A DNA stretch of 64,000 nucleotides, from assembly GCF_001708965.1 (NCBI RefSeq), contig NZ_LVJW01000006.1, forward strand, positions 868,001 to 932,000, in the 5' to 3' direction. Positions 55,757 through 64,000 of this stretch are shown here, in pieces (position 1 is the stretch's first letter; every line of letters begins with the position of its first letter). The translations under genes and the position numbers were made by a program. Below the pieces are notes generated by a model. The model saw nothing but the letters and a program-made list of their open reading frames with translations, was not told where the DNA came from and searched no databases. This DNA is from Candidatus Thiodiazotropha endoloripes. Lineage in GTDB: Bacteria; Pseudomonadota; Gammaproteobacteria; Chromatiales; Chromatiaceae.

Positions 55757-56243
55757 ACGCTAAGAAAAGCCCACCATCGTGTGGGCTTTTTTAGTGCTTG
55801 CTAAAACCACCCCGGATGGAGGATTTGAACCGATCAGAGGTTCGACGACCGAGCATAGCGAGGGCGATCAGCTTCAGCTGACCCCGAAGGGGCGAGGCCA
55901 CTGGCCGAGTAATCCTCCATCCCCAGCCAACGCTAAGAAAAGCCCACCATCGTGTGGGCTTTTTTAGTGCTTGCTAAAACCACCCCGGATGGAGGATTTG
56001 AACCGATCAGAGGTTCGACGACCGAGCATAGCGAGGGCGATCAGCTTCAGCTGACCCCGAAGGGGCGAGGCCACTGGCCGAGTAATCCTCCATCCCCAGC
56101 CAACGCTAAGAAAAGCCCACCATCGTGTGGGCTTTTTTAGTGCTTGCTAAAACCACCCCGGATGGAGGATTTGAACCGATCAGAGGTTCGACGACCGAGC
56201 ATAGCGAGGGCGATCAGCTTCAGCTGACCCCGAAGGGGCGAGG
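55738..56243 (+). repeat. 173-bp tandem repeat (2.9 copies) derived from the tRNA-Gln 3' end
   Basis: Three units begin at 55738, 55911 and 56084. Each starts with the last 19 bases of tRNA-Gln (AATCCTCCATCCCCAGCCA), then a terminator hairpin, then about 115 bases of spacer. The third unit stops at 56243. Units one and two are identical by eye. Inside each, GGATGGAGGATTTGAACC is an inverted near-copy of the tRNA T-arm, so a unit is bounded by inverted repeats. Short frames inside are not genes. Confidence 0.93.
55765..55792 (+). terminator. Intrinsic terminator after tRNA-Gln (first of three copies)
   Basis: AAAAGCCCAC, ATCG-type loop, GTGGGC then six T. Identical copies lie 173 and 346 bases downstream, inside the tandem repeat. 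Confidence 0.9.
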
Positions 56244-56265
56244 AATGGAAGGCCGCACTGGGAAA

Positions 56266-56682
56266 TCAGCTCCGATTCTCAGTCTCATAGACCACCACCG
56301 GTGGATGATAGATGACCTGCACGACCACACCATCCGGGTCGTAGCAGTAGAAACTTCTCGCTCCGTCCCGGTGAGTACGGGGTTCATTTCGCATTCTCAC
56401 CCCATCTGCCTTGAGGAACTCAAACCACTCATCCACCGCTTCCGGGGTGGCCAGAAAGAAACCGATGTGATCGAGGCGCTGGGCCGCCTCATCGAACTGC
56501 TCTGCGGCGGTCTTGTGCAGAGCAAGATTGTCCGGCCCGGAGCTGAGATAGAGATTGTCCGGATCCGGGCGCCACTCGACCCCCATCCCCAGCAGCTCCA
56601 CATAGAAGTGCTCACTGCTCGCCATATCCCTGACATTCAGCGCCACGTGGCGCATCCCCATATGATTCCCCGGTCTTTTCAC
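56266..56682 (-). CDS. VOC family (glyoxalase-like) protein
   Basis: 138 residues with one vicinal-oxygen-chelate fold. Probable metal ligands are His in MRHVALNVRD, His in LDHIGFFLATPE and Glu or Asp near FYCYDPDGVVVQVIYHPP, where the usual Glu appears replaced by Gln (VVVQV). Homologues include glyoxalase I and dioxygenase-like proteins; the substrate cannot be told. It overlaps the DUF885-like gene by 4 bases, so the two are coupled. Confidence 0.85.
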   Translation of the reverse strand: MKRPGNHMGMRHVALNVRDMASSEHFYVELLGMGVEWRPDPDNLYLSSGPDNLALHKTAAEQFDEAAQRLDHIGFFLATPEAVDEWFEFLKADGVRMRNEPRTHRDGARSFYCYDPDGVVVQVIYHPPVVVYETENRS

Positions 56683-58277
56683 GACAACACCTCACTCAGT
56701 GCCTGATCCCACTGCTGCTGCCCCAGTGCCCGTTTCACCACCAGCGGCAGGGCAACAGCCCCATGGGCCAGCAACTGCTCATGCAGGTCTCTGATCGAGG
56801 CCCCGGAGTTCTGTTCAAGATAGTGTTTGGAGAGTTGCTCGATCAGATCGGCACCGAGCAGTGCCATGAAGGCATCAGTCGGCCGTCTGGAGATGGCCGT
56901 CAGGCTGACTTCAGCCCAACAGGGAATATCCGAGAGGGGCTTCAGGCGCTCCAGGGCCTGCCGACTGTTGAGCTCACCGGTATGGAACTCGAGGTCGATG
57001 CAGGCCTGTTCAGCCAGCGCCAGACGCCTCTGATTGAGCAGGATACGATCCTGTTCGTCGAAATAACCCCGTGACTCCAGCACACGGCTCATATAGTGAG
57101 CCCAGCCCCGCTTGAAGGCCGCCGAGGGATTGATCTGACGCACCAGACTGTGCGCCGAGATCCCACCGGCCCAGGCCAGATAGTGACGCCCGGCCCAACT
57201 GCTGTAGAGATTCCGCATGCGTATTGCGGCGCGGCTCTCACCTCCCCCGACCTGCTGATCGTGAGGAATCAGGCATACACCACCCTCCTGAGTCCGCAGA
57301 TAGCTGCCACAATCCGGCTGGCGGTAACAGCTGTCGGTGACGCGAATCGCAAGTGGCTGCTTAGAATCGGGCAGTAACTGATGCTGCTGCAGGAAACCCC
57401 GCAGAATCTGTGCCTCCTCCTGATAGGCCTGGATACGCTCGTTTCCACTGAGACGCTCACCTGTGGAGGCCTTCAAATCGGTAACATCCAGACCCTGCTG
57501 CCGTAACGATTCATAGGTCTGGTGCAGGCGCGATCTGGCAAATGTCAGCGCCTGATCGACCTGGAGTTCAACCTGATCCCGGTTGTGCAAAAACCAGCTC
57601 AGCAGCTCCGGACCGCAATCAGCAGTACCGGAAGCCACCGGTATCAGGTTCTTGATCAGACACTGCTGGTAGTCCTCAACGGCTTCTGCCGCCTGGCTGG
57701 CCAGTGACTGCAACCGACCCTGATCGGCACAGCACTCCCGTGTCTGCGGCAGATCGCGACCAAGCCGTTTCAGCCAGGGCACCCCCTTTTCGGCGGTTTC
57801 CAGGGCATCGGCCAGCCACAGGGTAGAGACCACGCCGGGCAGCTCAGACAACCTTCCCCGGGCATCCCGCAGATAGTTGGGTGTAAGCTCCAGCACCCCC
57901 ATCAGCGCTTCACAAAGCCGCTCCGACTGACGAACCACCAGCTCCTGCAGCTGGTTGAGTGGCAGATATTTCGCCGGATCACGATAGCGCCAGTCCTGTT
58001 CCAGCAACATCCGGTGCTCCACCAGGGCGGCCCCACGAATCAACTGCAGATCGAGCTGACGATCCGCATCCAGTTGCTCAAAATCGAGGTTATCCAGGCT
58101 CACCAGAAGGTTGCTGATCAGGTTCGCCAGGGCACCTTTGTCATCATCGCCATCCGCAGTCAGTTTACCTTCGTAGCCCGAAACCGAGGCGTAGACAGCC
58201 GCCAATGGGTGGAAGCGGAACCAGGCGCGATAGTAGTCGGCAACCAACTCATCGAAATCACTGGCGGCACTACTCAT
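56679..58277 (-). CDS. DUF885-like protein lacking the metallopeptidase motif
   Basis: 532 residues from the ATG at 58277, which overlaps the OsmC stop; the longer frame upstream is shadow of osmC. Overall helical make-up and the FKRGWAHYMSRVLESRGYF segment match the DUF885 family, whose active members show HEGxPGHH and EGWALYxE. Here the first motif is not found (region SWAGRHYLAWAGG) and the second reads KRGWAHYM, so the zinc-peptidase site seems lost. Possibly a non-catalytic or altered enzyme. It is coupled with OsmC and the VOC protein. Confidence 0.7.
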   Translation of the reverse strand: MSSAASDFDELVADYYRAWFRFHPLAAVYASVSGYEGKLTADGDDDKGALANLISNLLVSLDNLDFEQLDADRQLDLQLIRGAALVEHRMLLEQDWRYRDPAKYLPLNQLQELVVRQSERLCEALMGVLELTPNYLRDARGRLSELPGVVSTLWLADALETAEKGVPWLKRLGRDLPQTRECCADQGRLQSLASQAAEAVEDYQQCLIKNLIPVASGTADCGPELLSWFLHNRDQVELQVDQALTFARSRLHQTYESLRQQGLDVTDLKASTGERLSGNERIQAYQEEAQILRGFLQQHQLLPDSKQPLAIRVTDSCYRQPDCGSYLRTQEGGVCLIPHDQQVGGGESRAAIRMRNLYSSWAGRHYLAWAGGISAHSLVRQINPSAAFKRGWAHYMSRVLESRGYFDEQDRILLNQRRLALAEQACIDLEFHTGELNSRQALERLKPLSDIPCWAEVSLTAISRRPTDAFMALLGADLIEQLSKHYLEQNSGASIRDLHEQLLAHGAVALPLVVKRALGQQQWDQALSEVLS

Positions 58278-58686
58278 CACGTATCTCGTAATCGTGGGTA
58301 ATCTTCGCGGTCGCGCCCAGCATGATCGAGGCGGAGCAGTATTTATCCGCACTCAAGGAGATGGCTCTGGAGACATGTTTTTCACTGAGCTCCCGTCCAG
58401 TGACGATAAAATGGGCGTGAATATCGGTAAAAACCTTAGGGTCAGCCTCAGAACGCTTGGCCTCCAACTCCACAACGCAACCGGTAACCTGCTGGCGGGA
58501 CTTCCTCAATATGGAGAGCACATCGAACTCTGTGCACCCCCCCATGCCAAGCAGCAGCATCTCCATCGGTCTGACTCCCAGATTCCTGCCTCCATGATCC
58601 GGCGGACCATCCATAATTATTGCATGGCCACTCCCGGCCTCACCCATCATGGTGGCTGCCTCCACCCATACGACCCGTGCTTTCAT
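58270..58686 (-). CDS. OsmC family peroxiredoxin-like protein (YhfA type)
   Basis: 138 residues. The two redox cysteines are in GMGGCTEFDVLSILRKSRQ and ADKYCSASIML. OsmC proteins reduce organic hydroperoxides; the YhfA branch is less well defined. It is divergent from crp, as yhfA is in E. coli, which supports this branch. It starts the minus-strand group osmC, DUF885-like, VOC. Confidence 0.92.
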   Translation of the reverse strand: MKARVVWVEAATMMGEAGSGHAIIMDGPPDHGGRNLGVRPMEMLLLGMGGCTEFDVLSILRKSRQQVTGCVVELEAKRSEADPKVFTDIHAHFIVTGRELSEKHVSRAISLSADKYCSASIMLGATAKITHDYEIRDE

Positions 58687-59074
58687 TCATTACTCCAAAG
58701 TTGGTTTTCACTCTGCGTCTATACAGAACATCAAACTGAGGCTAAGGTCACAGCCATACAGGCCGTAAACAAGTTAAACAGCCATAAGTGTTCTAGAAAT
58801 AGATGATAAACATGACATACGTTAAATTTATGGCTTGTTGTTTTTTGTTACACTATATCTATGCGAGTCTACAGAAGACTGTAAATTCGACAAGTTGATA
58901 AGGGTTGCTAAACTTGATCCTACGCTTTCTATTGAACTTCGTATCATACGAAGCATGGGCTCAGATTTACTGCCATACAGATCAGCAGCGACTGCACTCA
59001 GGCAGATGACTGATTCAATCGGCAGGCTGATCTCTATACCATATAACGTTTAATAAATTCAGAGTCCAAAGATC
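58687..59074. other. Divergent osmC-crp intergenic region
   Basis: 388 AT-rich bases. A 72-codon frame at 58835-59053 has no ribosome site or protein resemblance. A perfect palindrome CTTCGTA-TCA-TACGAAG (58937-58953) about 120 bases before crp is a likely regulatory site. No canonical CRP site was found by eye. Confidence 0.55.
58937..58953. promoter_or_regulatory. Palindrome CTTCGTA-TCA-TACGAAG upstream of crp
   Basis: Two perfect 7-base arms around a 3-base centre. Candidate operator for crp or osmC; the binding factor is unknown. Confidence 0.4.
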
Positions 59075-59728
59075 ATGACGATCATAAAACCGCCACCGCA
59101 GGAACCAGAGTATCTCCAGCGATTCCTGTCATTTTGTCATCGCCGGCGCTACCCAAAGAATACCGAGATCATCCATATCGGTGACCCGGCAGATATCCTC
59201 TATTACATCACGGAAGGCTCGGTGGCTGTCTACATCGAAGATGAAGATGGTCGGGAAATCATCCTCACTTACCTCAACAAAGGGCAGTTTGTCGGCGAAA
59301 TGGGGCTGTTCGTCCCGGAACCGAAGCGCAGTGTGATGGTACGCACCCGCGCCTCCTGCCAGATCGCTGAGATCAGTTATCAGCGGCTGGAGCAGCTCTT
59401 TTCCCATGATCTGAAGGAGTACACCAAGGATATTCTCTATGCGATGGGGGCTCAGCTCTCCCAACGTCTCAACCAGACCAGCAACAAGGTGGGACATCTG
59501 GCCTTTTTCGATGTTACCGGCCGCATCGCCCGCACCCTGCTGGATCTCTGTAAGGAGCCCGACGCCATGACCCATCCGGATGGGATGCAGATCCGCATCA
59601 CCAGACAGGAGATCGGCCGGATCGTAGGCTGCTCCAGAGAGATGGCTGGCCGGGTATTGAAAAACCTCGAGGAGCAGGGCCTGATCAGTGTTAAGGGTAA
59701 AACCATCGTGGTGTTCGGCACCCGCTGA
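59075..59728 (+). CDS. crp: cAMP-activated global transcriptional regulator CRP/Vfr
   Basis: 217 residues. The cAMP pocket is conserved: [10 protein letters not shown], then [18 protein letters not shown] with Arg and Ser for the phosphate, and the Thr of [20 protein letters not shown] for the adenine. The DNA-reading helix is [25 protein letters not shown], almost identical to E. coli CRP, so it should read TGTGA half-sites. Gene order trpDC, crp, osmC recalls Pseudomonas trpGDC-vfr-osmC. Confidence 0.97.
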   Translation: MTIIKPPPQEPEYLQRFLSFCHRRRYPKNTEIIHIGDPADILYYITEGSVAVYIEDEDGREIILTYLNKGQFVGEMGLFVPEPKRSVMVRTRASCQIAEISYQRLEQLFSHDLKEYTKDILYAMGAQLSQRLNQTSNKVGHLAFFDVTGRIARTLLDLCKEPDAMTHPDGMQIRITRQEIGRIVGCSREMAGRVLKNLEEQGLISVKGKTIVVFGTR

Positions 59729-60013
59729 ACCTCTCACCGGCCTGATCGAGTAGGGTGCGGACGAGCCGCACCCGAAAGGTTGCAGGCCCAACACCCCCCT
59801 TGCCAAAACACAAATCCTTGAAAGGCATTCTCTTGCCTGAGTGGAACGCCACCTGCCTGAGAGACTTTCAAGCCGATTCTGCCGGAATAGCTGGGCTTCG
59901 TTGCGTAAAAATACAGCGAATGTCTTTTTTTAATTTATGGCCACTATCTGCCTAGCTTCGCGGTGATTGGTGTTCATTTGCGGCAATTACTCTCAAAAAA
60001 ACACCACTCCCCT

Positions 60014-60589
60014 CTAACTCCCCATCTCCGCTACCACCGGATAACGGGGACAGTTGGTCAAATGGTCATTAACCATTCCCACCGATTGCATGAACGCGTA
60101 GCAGATGGTTGAGCCGACAAAGCGGAAGCCTTTCCGCTTCAACTCTTTACTCATGGCATCTGAGATCGGAGTACTGGCCGGCACCTGCTCCAGCTTACGC
60201 CAGCGGTTCTGCTTCGGTAGACCGTCGACGAAATCCCAGAGAAACTCCGAGAACCCCTCACCGGCCTCGAGCTCGAGGAAGGCCTGGGCATTGCCAATCG
60301 TCGCATTGACCTTGAGCCGGTTCCGCACAATCCCGGCATCCGCCAGCAGCCGTTTCACATCCCCCGCCCCATAGGCAGCAATCCTGTTCACATCAAAGCC
60401 CTCAAAGGCCCGTCTGTAGCCCTCCCGCTTACGTAAAATGGTCAACCAGGAGAGACCCGCCTGTGCTCCCTCCAGGATCAGCATTTCAAACAGATGCTGT
60501 GGATCGCGGGATGGCACCCCCCACTCCCGATCGTGGTATTCCACATACTCATCATCTCCCAGACACCAGGGACAGGGTTCGGTTTTCAT
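60014..60589 (-). CDS. tag: DNA-3-methyladenine glycosylase I
   Basis: 191 residues from the ATG at 60589 (MKTEPCPWC); the extension upstream overlaps the VOC gene. It excises 3-methyladenine in base-excision repair. The zinc site is intact: Cys of EPCPWC, His of YHDREWG, and His and Cys of NDHLTNCPRY. Further hallmarks are FEMLILEGAQAGLSWLTIL and FVGSTICYAFMQSVGMVNDH. It overlaps the VOC gene upstream by 4 bases. Confidence 0.97.
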   Translation of the reverse strand: MKTEPCPWCLGDDEYVEYHDREWGVPSRDPQHLFEMLILEGAQAGLSWLTILRKREGYRRAFEGFDVNRIAAYGAGDVKRLLADAGIVRNRLKVNATIGNAQAFLELEAGEGFSEFLWDFVDGLPKQNRWRKLEQVPASTPISDAMSKELKRKGFRFVGSTICYAFMQSVGMVNDHLTNCPRYPVVAEMGS

Positions 60590-61005
60590 AGCCTCTTGTT
60601 CTCCTCCGGTCCAATCCAGAAATGGGGTACATGGGCAAGCTCCCAGAGAAACCCGTCCGGATCGCTGAAATAGCCTGAATAGCCACCCCAAAAGGTCTCC
60701 TGAGGCGGCTTGATAAGGGTCGCTCCCGCGCTCAACGCCTCTGCCATAACCCGGTCCACCGCCTCTCGGCTGCTCAGATTATGGGCCAGGGTAAACGGAC
60801 TCTTATCAGCCCGACCGAACTCGACACCCGCATCCTCACCCAGTGCCCGCTTCGGATAGAGACCAAGCCAGCTGCCCTGCAGATCAAAAAAGGCTACCGC
60901 ATCGCTGTCGAAATCATAGCGAGGCAGTCCCAGTTGCTGATAAAACCCTATCGACTCTGTGAGGTCATTCACACCGAGGGTAATAAGACTGATTCTTGGC
61001 TCCAT
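60586..61005 (-). CDS. VOC family (glyoxalase-like) protein
   Basis: 139 residues, one VOC domain: RISLITLGVNDLTESIGFYQQLGLPR, FDLQGSWLGLYPKRAL and the C-terminal GYSGYFSDPDGFLWELAHVPHF. The Glu of LWELAH is a typical metal ligand. The substrate is unknown. It is unrelated in detail to the VOC protein at 56266. It is coupled to tag by a 4-base overlap (ATGA), suggesting a joint alkylation or electrophile response. Confidence 0.9.
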   Translation of the reverse strand: MEPRISLITLGVNDLTESIGFYQQLGLPRYDFDSDAVAFFDLQGSWLGLYPKRALGEDAGVEFGRADKSPFTLAHNLSSREAVDRVMAEALSAGATLIKPPQETFWGGYSGYFSDPDGFLWELAHVPHFWIGPEENKRL

Positions 61006-61157
61006 GGCGCTACTCCCTTGAATGTTATGGTGAGTGGGAGTCTATCCACAGCCTGCTGACAACGGGGTGTCAGTATTGAAAATGAGGCCACATCACTCAA
61101 GTTGATTGAAGCAATTTGCGGTTCTCTTCTGAAGTGTCAATCTTGCCTGAACCGGGA

Positions 61158-61856
61158 TCAATCCGCCTCCTCATCCACACTGATCAGGTAATCCTTCAGA
61201 GTCCGGCCACTGAGTTGTGGGTATCGCCCATTCGCCATCTGCAGAGATTCGATTCGATCCACACGAAACTGACGAAACCCCTCCCGCAATTCACACCAGG
61301 CTGCCAAAGTCCAGACAGAACCCCAGTAGAAGAGGCCAAGCGGCCAGATCACCCGATCCGAGTGGACCCCATCCCGACGACGGTAGGCGATCTCTATTTT
61401 ACGCTGTTGGGCGATCGCTTTGCGGAGTCTGGCCACCTGCTGCCTGACTTCGGCAGGAATATGAAAATCGGGCACCAGCAGCGCCTCGTGGGAGAGCACC
61501 GGGCGAATCCGTTCCGGTACCACCGCCGCCACCTTACCGAGCGCACTGGATGCCGCCTCCGCCAATGCCGTATCACACCAGCCCTGAACCATGCGCATGC
61601 CCAACATCAATGCGGTCAACTCCTCTTCGTTGAACATCAGCGGCGGGACTCGAAACCCTTTACTCAGACGATAGCCGCTGCCGGCAACAGCTTCGATGGG
61701 AATGCCGGACGCAGAGAGTGCATCGATGTCACGGTAGATGGTTCTGACCGAGACCTCCAGCCGGGCGGCCAGGCTTTCAGCCGTAATGTAGCGCTCGGCA
61801 CTGAGCTCCTGAGTAATGCGAAACAGACGGTCCGCACGGCGCATGGTGCACTCCAA
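61158..61856 (-). CDS. WYL domain transcriptional regulator (YafY family)
   Basis: 232 residues. An N-terminal winged helix-turn-helix (RRADRLFRITQEL, AESLAARLEVSVRTIYRDIDALSASGIPIEA) is followed by a WYL ligand-binding domain (VIWPLGLFYWGSVWTLAAWCELREGFRQFRVDRIESL). WYL regulators often respond to nucleic acid or nucleotide ligands and control stress or defence genes. It lies 5 bases after trpC in the same direction. It may control the VOC-tag pair downstream. Confidence 0.93.
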   Translation of the reverse strand: MECTMRRADRLFRITQELSAERYITAESLAARLEVSVRTIYRDIDALSASGIPIEAVAGSGYRLSKGFRVPPLMFNEEELTALMLGMRMVQGWCDTALAEAASSALGKVAAVVPERIRPVLSHEALLVPDFHIPAEVRQQVARLRKAIAQQRKIEIAYRRRDGVHSDRVIWPLGLFYWGSVWTLAAWCELREGFRQFRVDRIESLQMANGRYPQLSGRTLKDYLISVDEEAD

Positions 61857-61861
61857 TCAGA

Positions 61862-62659
61862 TCAGGAAAAGAGCTCCCGCAATCTGGCCCCGGGATCCTC
61901 TGCACGCATGAAGGCCTCACCCACCAGAAAGGCATTCACCTGGTGGCCGCGCATCCGTTTGACATCCTGCTGATCGAGGATACCGCTCTCTGTCACCACA
62001 ATCCGATCCTCTGGAATCTGATCCAGCAGTCCAAGGGTGGTATCCAGGGTGACCTCGAAATTGCGCAGATTGCGATTGTTGATTCCGATCAGGCGATTCT
62101 CCACCGCCAGCGCCCGCTGCAGTTCCGCTTCGTCATGCACCTCGATCAACACATCCATACCCAGCTCGTGGGCCAGATCATTCAGACGTTTGAGTTGCGC
62201 ATCATCCAGACAGGCCGCAATCAGCAGAATACAGTCCGCCTCGATCGCCCGAGCCTCATAGACCTGATAGGGATCGATGATGAAATCCTTGCGAATCACC
62301 GGCAGCGTGCAGGCACCACGGGCCTGTCGCAGATAGTCATCGCTGCCCTGAAAAAAATCGATATCGGTCAGCACTGAGAGACAGGCCGCCCCACCCTGCT
62401 GATAACTGATTGCTATCTCTGCCGGCTGAAAATTCTCGCGCAACACCCCTTTGCTGGGGGAGGCTTTCTTGATCTCCGCAATCACCCCGGCCTCTCCGGC
62501 CTGAATCCTCTGCGCAATGGCATTGGCAAATCCACGCGGCGCGGAACTCTCCAGTAACAGTTCCTGCAGATCCTGAAGACGGCGATTCTCCAGCCGGGCT
62601 GCAATCTCCTGCTGTTTGCGGGCGACGATCTTTTTCAGAATATCTGGTCTATTTTTCAT
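61862..62659 (-). CDS. trpC: Indole-3-glycerol phosphate synthase
   Basis: 265 residues, a stand-alone TIM barrel that closes the indole ring in tryptophan synthesis. Hallmarks are [79 protein letters not shown] and [12 protein letters not shown]. It is not fused to TrpF as in enterics. It follows trpD with 187 bases between them. Confidence 0.98.
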   Translation of the reverse strand: MKNRPDILKKIVARKQQEIAARLENRRLQDLQELLLESSAPRGFANAIAQRIQAGEAGVIAEIKKASPSKGVLRENFQPAEIAISYQQGGAACLSVLTDIDFFQGSDDYLRQARGACTLPVIRKDFIIDPYQVYEARAIEADCILLIAACLDDAQLKRLNDLAHELGMDVLIEVHDEAELQRALAVENRLIGINNRNLRNFEVTLDTTLGLLDQIPEDRIVVTESGILDQQDVKRMRGHQVNAFLVGEAFMRAEDPGARLRELFS

Positions 62660-62714
62660 CTCAGTCTACTGCTATCTCATTAACGCTCAATCTTCCAAGA
62701 AGCTACTCGATTAA

Positions 62715-62739
62715 CCCCTATCCCTTTAAGGGAGAGGGG
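62715..62739. repeat. CCCCT-TCCCTT / AAGGGA-AGGGG inverted repeat
   Basis: A G/C-purine-tract hairpin between trpD and trpC, followed by GGTTGGGGAGAGGGG. Similar gggagaggggttgggg repeats are scattered in many bacterial genomes as extragenic palindromes. It may reduce read-through from trpD to trpC. Confidence 0.6.
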
Positions 62740-62846
62740 TTGGGGAGAGGGGAGCCACCTTGCCTGCTTATTTGGTCGATTGACGACAATTCTGATGATG
62801 AGTCAGTTAATACTCAATCCTCAAAGTTAACGGCACTGTTATGATA

Positions 62847-63869
62847 TCAATCGAAACTCTGGGTCAGTACCACCAGGCGGTCGAGCCGGTTGCGCGCCTC
62901 ACCACTGGCAATGGCTTCATTGGCCCGATCAACACCCTCCTGCAGGGTGGCGGCATTACCGGAGGTATAGATTGCTGCGCCGGCATTGATCATAACGATG
63001 TCTCTGGCCGGCCCCGGATTATCCTCCAGAACCCCGCGAATGGTGCTAAGACTCTCTGCTGCATCGTTGACCTGAATCGCCTTCAGCGGGTTACGGGTGA
63101 TCCCGAAATCCTCCGGCTGGATGGAGAAACGTCGGATCTGACCATCCTTCAGTTCTGCCACATCGGTGGCGTCGCCAATGCTGATCTCATCCAGTCCGTC
63201 GCGTGAGTGCACCACCATCACATGGTGACTGCCGAGACGCTGCAGGACCTCTGCCAACGGCTCCAGCAGTTCACTGCTGAACACACCCAGCAGCAGATTG
63301 GGTACGCCGGCGGGATTGGTCAACGGGCCCAGCACATTGAAAATGGTACGAACCCCCATCTCCTTACGTGGTCCGATGGCATGCTTCATGGCACTGTGGT
63401 GACCTGGGGCGAACATGAAGCCGACCCCCACCTCGCGGACACACTGCTCCACCTGTTCAGGGGTGAGATCCAGCCGCACTCCGGCCGCTTCCAGGGCATC
63501 GGCACTGCCCGACTTGGAAGAGACGGAACGATTGCCGTGCTTGGCCACATGACAGCCTGCCGCCGCCGCGACAAACATACAGGCGGTGGAGACATTGAAG
63601 GTGCCGGAGGCGTCACCGCCGGTACCGACGATATCCACCGGGTGACTCAAACCACCGATCGACACCCCGGAGGCCAGTTCACGCATCACCGAGGCTGCCG
63701 CCGCGATCTCCGCCACAGTCTCCCCTTTCATCCGCAGACCAATCAGAAAACCGCCGATCTGTGCTGCCGTGGCGCCACCGGTCATGATGGTTCGCATCAC
63801 ACCGGTCATCTCTTCACCCGTCAGGTCCTGACGGGCCAGTACCTTATTGATGGCTTGCTGCATTTCCAC
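62847..63869 (-). CDS. trpD: Anthranilate phosphoribosyltransferase
   Basis: 340 residues, stand-alone and not fused to TrpG. It joins anthranilate with PRPP. Hallmarks are [12 protein letters not shown], the PRPP loop [34 protein letters not shown] and the [28 protein letters not shown] block. trpG probably lies just off the right edge; the last 130 bases of the window hold no visible gene. Confidence 0.98.
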   Translation of the reverse strand: MEMQQAINKVLARQDLTGEEMTGVMRTIMTGGATAAQIGGFLIGLRMKGETVAEIAAAASVMRELASGVSIGGLSHPVDIVGTGGDASGTFNVSTACMFVAAAAGCHVAKHGNRSVSSKSGSADALEAAGVRLDLTPEQVEQCVREVGVGFMFAPGHHSAMKHAIGPRKEMGVRTIFNVLGPLTNPAGVPNLLLGVFSSELLEPLAEVLQRLGSHHVMVVHSRDGLDEISIGDATDVAELKDGQIRRFSIQPEDFGITRNPLKAIQVNDAAESLSTIRGVLEDNPGPARDIVMINAGAAIYTSGNAATLQEGVDRANEAIASGEARNRLDRLVVLTQSFD

Positions 63870-64000
63870 GCGCTCTCCCCCCTAGGAATTATTGTTTTTC
63901 AGACTAGACAGTGTACATCAGATGCCGGTTACCGGACTGCCGATGGCCCGACATACTTACCGGCGGCCTGCATAGCATCAACAGAACTTTACCCTACACC

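Noticed and set aside
55911-56102. Additional tRNA genes in the second and third repeat units
   Set aside because: Only the last 19 bases of tRNA-Gln are duplicated; no D-arm, anticodon arm or 5' acceptor strand is present.
55738-56243. CRISPR-like array
   Set aside because: The repeated unit is 173 bp with no unique spacers and contains tRNA and terminator sequence; no cas genes are nearby.
55779-56706. Three identical-starting plus-strand frames (about 62 codons each, the last 193) in the tRNA repeat region
   Set aside because: They arise from the 173-bp tandem repeat, run through terminators and tRNA fragments, lack ribosome sites, and the longest is antisense to the VOC gene.
58835-59053. 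72-codon plus-strand frame upstream of crp
   Set aside because: No ribosome site, no recognisable protein pattern, AT-rich promoter region, and it spans the palindrome at 58937.

Overview
The window looks like a chromosomal segment of a free-living or facultatively symbiotic gammaproteobacterium. The gene orders are typical of that class: kdsD-kdsC-lptC-lptA-lptB-rpoN-hpf-ptsN-rapZ, aroQ-accB-accC-prmA-dusB-fis, purH-purD, rplM-rpsI, and trpD-trpC near crp and a divergent OsmC gene (compare the trp-vfr-osmC neighbourhood of Pseudomonas). The CIRCE-controlled groESL, HPr kinase with an incomplete PTS, glycogen phosphorylase, PPK2 and a multihaem lipoprotein cytochrome would fit a Chromatiales-like lineage. 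That placement is inference; no rRNA or sulfur-oxidation marker is in the window.

Layout. 1-4.9 kb: two response regulators (one cut by the window edge), a small zinc-finger protein, ilvE and glnE. 5.1-13.0 kb: a compact secondary-lipid cassette of two convergent operons. The plus-strand operon encodes an ABC exporter, an acyl carrier protein, a ketosynthase and a degenerate ketosynthase-like partner. The minus-strand operon encodes a DarA-like dialkylresorcinol condensing enzyme, a DarB-like KAS III, an unrecognised 135-residue protein and a BtrH-type acyltransferase. This is the best candidate here for an undescribed biosynthetic system, probably an exported resorcinol-type or other acyl lipid. 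13.5-20.6 kb: a zinc-binding chemoreceptor, groESL, PPK2, FxsA and a CsgG-like lipoprotein. 20.9-33.3 kb: cutA, a dsbD with a duplicated N-terminal domain, aroQ, accBC, prmA, dusB-fis and purHD. 33.6-38.0 kb: glgP and the nine-haem cytochrome.

38.0-42.6 kb is an AT-richer signalling island: FixJ-like regulator, STAS protein, PilZ protein and hybrid histidine kinase. It contains a 249-bp MITE-like element and is associated with copies of a short palindromic repeat. 43.0-54.3 kb is a long minus-strand block of PTS, RapZ, HprK, RpoN, Lpt and Kds genes. It links carbon and nitrogen signalling with lipopolysaccharide export. 54.5-56.2 kb holds rplM-rpsI, behind a strong promoter and an intrinsic terminator-like hairpin (a possible attenuator). 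It is followed by tRNA-Gln(CTG) and a 2.9-copy, 173-bp tandem repeat that duplicates the tRNA 3' end and its terminator. 56.3-64.0 kb: a VOC protein, a degenerate DUF885 protein, OsmC, crp, tag, a second VOC protein, a WYL regulator, trpC and trpD.

The most unusual items are the lipid cassette, the tandem nDsbD domains, the tRNA-derived tandem repeats, the rplM leader and a four-copy dispersed palindromic repeat of about 31 bp.
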